A DNA stretch of 64,000 nucleotides from positions 87,059,421 to 87,123,420 of the forward strand of contig JALMGJ010000005.1 of the NCBI GenBank assembly GCA_023362775.1, given 5' to 3'. This DNA is from Charina bottae (lineage: Eukaryota; Chordata; Lepidosauria; Squamata; Charinaidae). Of this stretch, positions 57,421-64,000 are shown piece by piece. The number at the start of each line of letters is the position of its first letter. The first letter of the stretch is position 1. The translations under genes and the position numbers were made by a program. The notes under the pieces were generated by a model. It was given only the letters and a program-made list of their open reading frames with translations. It searched no databases and was not told where the DNA came from.

Positions 57421-58763
57421 TTCCTAAAATAACTTCTTGAATCTTTGAATGGAGTTGCACATCCGCAAGTGTAGAACTTTTCATATCATCAGGCTTTCTC
57501 TCCTTAGAAAGACTGCACAAGCCATGTGTTTTCAGCAGCAGGATAGCAGAGGACTATCAGTGCTGTGAATTCAAATGAATGTGTAACATATCTAGCAGCA
57601 AGTTCTTTTTGGCCAGCCCTAGGAAAATAATGGAAAACCCAATGAAAAGTCCTCTTCATTGTAATGGAATGCATGTAAAAATTCCTGCAGGATTAGAACC
57701 AAATTAGCATGGAAGCAGTTATATGTTTAAGATCAGAGTTATGTTCTTTCTTTCTTCCTTGTTCTTGTTTTTAAATATTATTATTCATGATTGTTCCTCA
57801 TCCCCTTTAATATAAAAAATAGCAAAAGAGGGAGAGCGAGGGAGAGCAAGAAGAAAAAGAAAAACACATTAAGCCATTTTAGAAGCAGACAGACTTGATT
57901 GTTGGGGGGAGGTGTCTGTGACCAAAGCCAGCCCTGTAATAATATAATGATCTTTAATGAGTGTCTTGGGAAACAATACAGTCCTAGCATGAAAGACAAA
58001 GGGCATAACCGATCAAGGTTCTGCTGACACTAATTCAAAATGATTTTCAGAACAACCGAAGAATGTAAGAAAGGTAATCTGATCCACCAATCTGACCTCT
58101 CTTTGATTCCAGGTCCTTACTGCTGCCATTTCTAATTGTCAAGCCCTCTACATTTCACATATGCTCATATTTAATGAAAAGCCAGCTCTCACCACTGTTG
58201 TTTGAGCTAACCAGCCCTTGTCAAGATGAGCCTTCTCACTGGGAAGAAAATACCAATTGCAATTGAAGCCCTGCCAGTGAGATTTCAAGTGGTGTGTGTG
58301 TGTGTGTGTGTGTGTCTGTCTGTGTGTGTGTGTTTGTGTGAATATGGAGATGCAGAGATTACAACCTGGGACACCACCAGCATTAATCAACTAACATTGG
58401 TTTACAAAGAGCAGATTGGTATTGATGTTTGCATTGTTTCTTATTAACTATCAAAGATGAGTGATCTCACACAGAGAAGAATTAAATCTTGTTTTTGTGT
58501 GATGGCTTGATGATGGATGGAAGGTGAGGCATGGAGTGGGGGAGAGAAGGCCAAAAACCTTCCAAGCTATTACTCTGCTTTAATGTTTGAATGCAATGTG
58601 TGGCTAACATGCTTTCAAAAGCAGTACTTTAGAAGTGTGTGGGAAATGATGTCACAATTTTTTTTTTGTGGCCAAACTGTTCCTTCCTTTCCACCAAAGC
58701 CAGAAATCAAAATGAAAATAACCAATGTTCCATGTTACGGTTTCACTTTGTGTAAGCAATTGT
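57421..58763. other. Unassigned intergenic DNA with (GT)n microsatellite
   Basis: A (GT)n tract with one TCTG interruption lies at 58292-58340. No gene or element recognised elsewhere. Confidence 0.55.
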
Positions 58764-58795
58764 TGGGCCCAGACCGAGAACAACTCCGAGTCAGT
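58764..58795. other. Flank of the left 224-bp direct repeat
   Basis: TGTTGGGCCCAGACCGAGAA begins here. Together with the following repeat it has LTR-like features on the minus strand (TG...CA ends, an AATAAA near the end). The right-hand copy of the repeat lacks this piece, so an LTR is only one possibility. Confidence 0.4.
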
Positions 58796-59019
58796 GAATT
58801 CCAACTCTAGATCTTTATTGCTCATAACATATAGACAGAATCTTGCCAGACTAAAGCTACTCTAACTAACCTAAGGGTAAATAACCTAGGAAGGCCCTAG
58901 GGTGGAGCTACTTTGAATCTCCTAACTTTCCCAGCAACAGTGTCCAGGCTGTGAATCCTCTTATCTGACTGGAATGCATTCCCTCCCTGGGAACCAGCGG
59001 CAGCGCCGGAATCCACCAC
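58796..59019 (+). repeat. 224-bp direct repeat, left copy
   Basis: Matches 60135-60358 over its full length with about six substitutions and no gaps. Its right end coincides exactly with the start of the LINE-like segment. The minus strand carries GAGCAATAAAGATC, a polyadenylation-like signal. Confidence 0.93.
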
Positions 59020-60134
59020 ACCAGTACAACAATGGGTAGAAAATGCATTCCCTAAAGGCTACAGCCTGTGCCAATGCCATAAAGCAGCTTATCAACCATA
59101 GCTACCCAGGATCGTTAACCCCAATAATAAAGGTATATAACTGTAAAATAGTCCCAATGATCACATATGGTGCAGAATTGTGGGGTCACCTAAATGTCCC
59201 TTTGTTTGAACAGATACAGTCCTCTTTTCTGAAATGCATCTTGGGGGTGGACAAGTCAACTCCAACTCGAGCAGTAAGAGCAGAGTTAGGTATACCCCCC
59301 ATACAAAGCCACTTGGTAACTAAAGTATTTAATTACTGGCTGAAGATCCTATCCATGGACTCAGACAGATTACCCAAGCTTTGTCTTGAAGAGCAGATGC
59401 AGAATATGCCTCCTCGTGCTTGGGCGGCCCGACTTACCAATACCATCTCACAATATGGATTTTCAGCTCATTTTCCAGCCCAATTAGATTTGAAGGCTAA
59501 GAAAAATTTCAAACAAAGGATTTTGGATGTGGCTGCACAAGAGGATATAGCAGCCCTTAAACATGCTAAGTCCCTGAAGTGGCTGGCCCAACACAAATCA
59601 GTCTTTCAACTAGAAAAGTATTTAACAACTTTCTTGCCCCAACATTTCAGAAGAGCTTTTACTAGAGCTCGTTTTGATCAATTAGACTCCATGGTAAGAT
59701 ATGGGAGGTTCCAAGGAGTTCCTTATGAAGACAGATTATGTATTTGTGGTGCCCCAACTGTTGAAGATATTGCACATATCTTATTTGATTGCAAATTATA
59801 TTCTGTAGAAAGGACTGTCCACTTAGATTTATATTTAAAAAACAAAAAATACTGGAGCAGCCAGCAGAAACTTTCTTATTTTTTACAGGGTAAGAACCAG
59901 CTCATTACTAGCAAGACTGCACTCTTCATATCAAAGGCAATCCTAAAGAGGATAGATTACATAGACCAGATTGGAGTTGACTGTAGGGGTGATGGTTTGA
60001 TATGAATCTGTATTATAGTTTTATTTGTATTTACTCATATTCACTTGTATGTTTATAATGGCTTTTTATTTTAACTTCTTTTTTACTTGATATGTTTAAA
60101 GGCCAAATCAATAAAGTATCTACTACTGGTACTG
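59020..60134 (+). mobile_element. LINE 3' end of uncertain clade, bracketed by direct repeats
   Basis: A 1,115-bp segment with a LINE-like C-terminal coding region and a 3' part containing CAATAAAGTATCTACTACTGGTACTG directly before the right repeat. It starts CCAGTAC and ends GTACTGG, a 7-bp inverted match that may be chance. The sharp borders at both repeats fit either an insertion with a very long target duplication or a tandem duplication. Confidence 0.8.
59043..60005 (+). pseudogene. LINE ORF2 C-terminus, 320 codons open
   Basis: The intact frame encodes the thumb and post-RT region of a non-LTR retrotransposon protein: IVPMITYGAELWG near residue 40, then FLKCILGVDKSTPTRAVRAE, LGIPPIQSHLVTKVFNYWLK, and a C-terminal zinc-knuckle-like CICGAPTVEDIAHILFDC (C-x-C-x7-H-x4-C type). 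The YxDD box lies upstream and is missing. The absence of stops in 320 codons suggests a young copy. I cannot assign the clade: the zinc knuckle is found in several LINE groups. The ATG is probably internal. Confidence 0.8.
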
Positions 60135-60358
60135 GAATTCCAACTGTAGATCTTTATTGCTCATAACATATAGACAGAATCTTGCCAGACTAAAGCTACT
60201 CTAACTAACCTAAGGTTAAATAACCTAGAAAGGCCCTAGGGTGGAGCTACCTTGAATCTCCTAACTTTCCCAGCAACAGTGTCCAGGCTGTGAATCCTCT
60301 TATTTGACTGGAATGCATTCCCTCCCTGGGAACCAGCGGCAGTGCCGGAATCCACCAC
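60135..60358 (+). repeat. 224-bp direct repeat, right copy
   Basis: Second copy of the repeat at 58796-59019, about 97% identical. Its left end coincides with the 3' end of the LINE-like segment. Confidence 0.93.
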
Positions 60359-62127
60359 TATGAATGCCCAATCCTAGGGAATGGGCATTTTCAGAGTGTA
60401 CTCCTTAAGAAACCCCACAAGGGAAGCTGCGCATCCCTTCTTGGATGAACCATTCATGGACTTTTTTCCCCATTGAGATGATCAGGCTCCATTGTTGTTA
60501 ATCTTCAGACTAACTATTGGCCAAATAAAGGGAGAGGTCAAGCGGGGGATAGAATGGAGCCACCCCTGCCTTCCCAAACTTTCAGGAGTACAGTTTCAAA
60601 AGTAGCCTGAACTCAAGCACAACTCTTAAAATGATCTGTGACTTGATTAGAGCAGTGTCTTGGATTGGGCTGATAGGTCTACGTGCTTGCAAGCTGATAT
60701 AAGTGTGGTTCCTCATTAGATCTCTCACCTGAAGCCCCCAGAAGTTGGTGTGTGTGTTTGTGTGTGTGTGTGGGGGGGGTTGTGACTAGACCCTTCTCTC
60801 CCAAATTTGTGCTCCTCATTGTGTTCAGGCAAATACTTGAGAAGAACAAGAGTTTTCAGTTATTCACTGAAAATCTATGTATGTACTTGTTTTATGATTT
60901 ACTTTGTTGATACTTCTTTTTCTGCTGCTGCTCTTTTGGATGATAGTACATAGCATGATTTAAATCAGGTCATGTGGTATCACTGAATACAAAATGCACA
61001 TTTGGGAAGTAAGCAATAATTGTGGGCCTTTTACCCCCAGGCATTGGATAGAAGCCGTGGTGGTGTCATGACATCCTTGTTCAAATTGCATTAGTGGTGT
61101 GACTTGCATGTTGATCTCATGATACAGATGACATCTCTTTACCCCCCTTGCCTCCCCAGAGATGCCCGTGCTGTCACCAAGGACTGCCCACTGTATTTTT
61201 TTCTTAGAGTCAGCTACTCTAATCAGTGTACCTTCTTGTGATGTAGGTTGCAACGATTGCCATTGTAGGTGTTTTTCAGGAATCCTATGTTATTCAATGG
61301 GGCTGATTCCTGTGTAACAATAGACAGGGTGGCAGTTTCAGCATGGATCATGCCCCTGCTATTAAAATCATTTGCACCCCAGGCATTTTTAATTTGGAGT
61401 TGTCTATTCATTATTAACTCCTTTCTCCTCTCACCCGTTTTTCCCAGCCCTTCTTATATTTCATTTTTTCTACCTTTTTACTTGCTTCACCTTCCAACAC
61501 ATATCCTTCACAGCTGACTTCTAATTGTCCATTTGAATTATGTTTACTCCACCATTATCAAAATCTACATCCTTTTTTCTCTTCTCCACTCACTTCCAAA
61601 AAATTTTGAACCTAAAAAAGCATTGAGGATATTTTTGGGACATGAGCTACCACCATCCTGAAGGCTTTTGGTGCCATATCATTTACATGATGTTCAAACT
61701 GCTTTCCATTGCAATCTTTAAGATCTTGGCAACCTGCTATATCCTTCATGTAAAAAGCAGCCAGATGTAAGTCATGCTTTCACTGTTAAGAATGGCAAAG
61801 GTTTCTTTTGAGACAGGATGAGAAGGGGGGCCGTAAGGAAACTAGGAGGTAGGAACTATTGATCACCTTTCTTTTAGTGGCTAATATTTCTGATGAAATG
61901 AAAAAAAGGAGACAAAGGTACAAAGACCATTATCTGGCAAAAGAAAGCTTAGCGAAGCATAAATAAGCAATAGAATGACAAAGGTTCTCCACTTCTGTAT
62001 TTCTTCAAATAACCCTTAGGAATGTTGAGCAATTGGAATGAGATTTAAATATAGCTCCTTTTTGTAAATTCAGTTCTCAAAAAAGAACTTTGAGCACAAA
62101 GGAAGGCAGAAGCCTCTTGGCCAAAGA
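60359..62127. other. Unassigned intergenic DNA
   Basis: A (GT)n tract followed by a G-run lies at 60747-60779. Open frames here are short. No element recognised. Confidence 0.5.
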
Positions 62128-62157
62128 GTGTGTGTCTGTGTGTCTGTGTGTGTGTCT
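62128..62157 (+). repeat. Short interrupted (GT)n microsatellite
   Basis: GT units broken twice by CT. Confidence 0.9.
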
Positions 62158-63088
62158 ACTTTTTCTCAAAATGTTTCTCCAGATGATATTGCTAGCATGG
62201 AAAAGCTAATATGGGTGCCTCTTACCCACAGGAATATGATTCAAAAGAGGCAAAATACGCTCTGACCAGCACAGGTGGCAACTGGATCCCTAGAAGCAGA
62301 GGATTACATTATCTCATTAGTAATAACATCTATTTCCTTCTTCTCCTGTTTTGGAAGCTTCCATTTATTTTAAGAATATGAATTAGAGAAAACTAATTAG
62401 ACAACAAAGTAACATCCAGATTGTATATCCTATCCAATAAATCATGCCATTCATGCAGGATGCAATATGTCCACAGAAATCCATCCTTCAATACTTTTCT
62501 TTGACCAGCCATTCCCAATGAATGATGTCATCAGCCCACTAATATTAGCCTAGTCTCAAAATCCTTCATCTGTACAATCAAAAGCCTTAGTTAATATAAT
62601 CAAAGTGAGAAAGAAATGCATACAAAAAGTGCAGTTGGAATAATCTGAACAAAAATGCATGTACATTTTTCATATGGATGTTGTCTTGGGGGAGGGAGCC
62701 ATATACTGTGGAAAGAAGCTGCATCAAACTTAGGTCTGCAAAAATGCAAAATAGTGGAACCAAAACTGACAGATTTACTTGACCATAATGCTATGCTCTG
62801 ACTCATGTTACTTTTGATTTGAAAAACACTGGTCCCTACATGGGCCAGATCTGGAGTGAGGGAAAAGCTGACAAGTCAGTGGAAATCACAGCTATGGAAA
62901 ATGACTCAGTGTTAGGTTTCATGCTTTACAAGTAAAAAGCTATACATTCAATTCATAGCAACTTTTAAATACAAAGGTGGAAAAACTAGCACCAATAGAA
63001 ATATGGGGTCCATCAACTAGAGAAGATAATATTGAGTAAAGTGGATTAACTTTACACAATAGAAACTAATAGGGCCTGTATAGAGTAG
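62158..63088. other. Unassigned intergenic DNA
   Basis: No feature recognised. Confidence 0.5.
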
Positions 63089-63345
63089 AGGTGTGTGAAC
63101 CAATCTAAATTGTTTTGAATGTTTGAATTGATATAAAAAGCAGATCTGATTCAAACATTTGAATCTGATCTGATTTGGATATCTGAACTGATTTGTGTTG
63201 AATATCCCAACTGGACTATTTACATGCAAGTTGGCATGTGTAGGATGCATCCGAATTGATTTGGTGGTGTTCAACTGAATCCATCAATGTGATTTGTCAA
63301 ATTGATTGATTTTTGAATGAATCAATTTGGAGTGTATGAACATTC
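63089..63345. repeat. Degenerate TTTGAAT/GATTTG-rich repeat
   Basis: Words of the form TTTGAATTGAT, ATTCAAACATTTGAATCTG, GATCTGATTTGGATATC and CAAATTGATTGATTTTTGAA recur on both strands, giving many short imperfect inverted repeats. The window start (about 125-260) has similar text. A worn MITE or simple-sequence-derived repeat is possible; the family is not identified. Confidence 0.4.
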
Positions 63346-64000
63346 ACTCATTCCAAGTATAGGGTTTGACACTTCTGGGTCACTTCAGACCCTGCAATTC
63401 CTATCATAATGAGGCTTTACTAATTGTGCTAGCTGGTTGGCATGGGCAACCAGAAGTAAACACACAGCTTTTTGGACTGTTGCTTATTGATTGGCAAAAT
63501 AATGGAGATGAAACACACACAAGTACATTTGTACTGAAGAGAATTATGCAGTCAGGACAATGTCTGCCATAGCCACCAACTATGAACTGATATTGACAAT
63601 GCAAATAATAATAGTCAAATTATATTACTTAGTTCAGATGAAAGATGAACTCATCTGCATGTCTGCAAAAAGAAGTTATAAGGATAAACAATTGTTTGTG
63701 CTACACACAGCATGAATTACACCGAATTTGCCTAAAATGCTCTCTAATCTATGGTCTACAGGTCTAGGAACATAATTTTCCTCCTACAGCTAATAGTAAA
63801 ACATTTAACAACTATTATACTGTGCATATGAGTTAAAAACAAAATTGCACAAAACTGCACAATTGCCCAAGATGCACATTTCCTCTCCGAAAAGCTCACA
63901 GGTAGAGTAGAAAGCAACAGTTAAACAAATGATTGCATTTGTTACAACAAAATACATTGCAAGATTTAGAAATAGAGGATTGCATAAATTAAAACAGCCA
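63346..64000. other. Unassigned intergenic DNA
   Basis: AT-rich; two overlapping short open frames (63366-63604) on opposite strands; nothing recognised. Confidence 0.5.

Noticed and set aside
58764..60362. Complete LTR retrotransposon or endogenous retrovirus
   Set aside because: The interior encodes a LINE-type C-terminus and no gag, protease, integrase or primer-binding site; the right repeat lacks the outer piece expected of an LTR.

Overview
This looks like a piece of squamate reptile (lizard or snake) nuclear genome, about 64 kb of non-coding DNA built largely from retrotransposon debris. The evidence is the repeat set. It includes Sauria SINEs with a BovB-type tail, RTE-BovB LINEs, a 5S rRNA-derived SINE, an L2/Vingi-like LINE, CR1, a piece of an R4-like LINE with a restriction-like endonuclease, Penelope-like elements (PLEs) and small hAT-type fold-back elements. 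Composition is AT-rich outside the repeats and microsatellites are frequent. There is no bacterial gene organisation and no confident host gene. The exact species cannot be read from the sequence.

Layout. 1-8.4 kb: SINEs of five families, a palindrome, a worn L2-like 3' end and a small chimeric duplication. 8.4-16.9 kb: mostly unassigned DNA, with a 17-bp hairpin and a hAT fold-back element near 14.6-14.8 kb. 16.9-17.7 kb: 3' end of an L2-like LINE. 19-20.3 kb: a SINE and a 330-bp insertion bounded by 25-bp direct repeats. 24.9-25.1 kb: a complete hAT MITE with 8-bp target duplication. 27.9-29.5 kb: a SINE, a 5S-SINE fragment and the intact C-terminal codons of a BovB LINE. 31.2-32 kb: a compound microsatellite, an R4-like LINE end and a Sauria SINE. 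33.7-36.7 kb: a BovB LINE broken by two PLE insertions, each with a clear target-site duplication. 42.2-43.0 kb: two PLE termini in head-to-head inverted arrangement. 43.2-48.3 kb: exon-like open frames of unknown identity. 48.4-49.3 kb: a CR1 end split by a SINE. 53.9-56.7 kb: the longest LINE, antisense, with endonuclease and reverse transcriptase but frameshifted. 58.8-60.4 kb: a 320-codon LINE C-terminus bracketed by 224-bp direct repeats.

How the parts relate. BovB supplies the reverse transcriptase thought to mobilise Sauria SINEs, and a 15-bp motif shared exactly between BovB and the most abundant SINE here suggests that SINE has the same partner. PLE termini at three places carry five hammerhead ribozyme motifs, four with an intact core and one with a mutated core base. 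Everything appears to be fossil or fragmentary; no element in the window looks autonomous.
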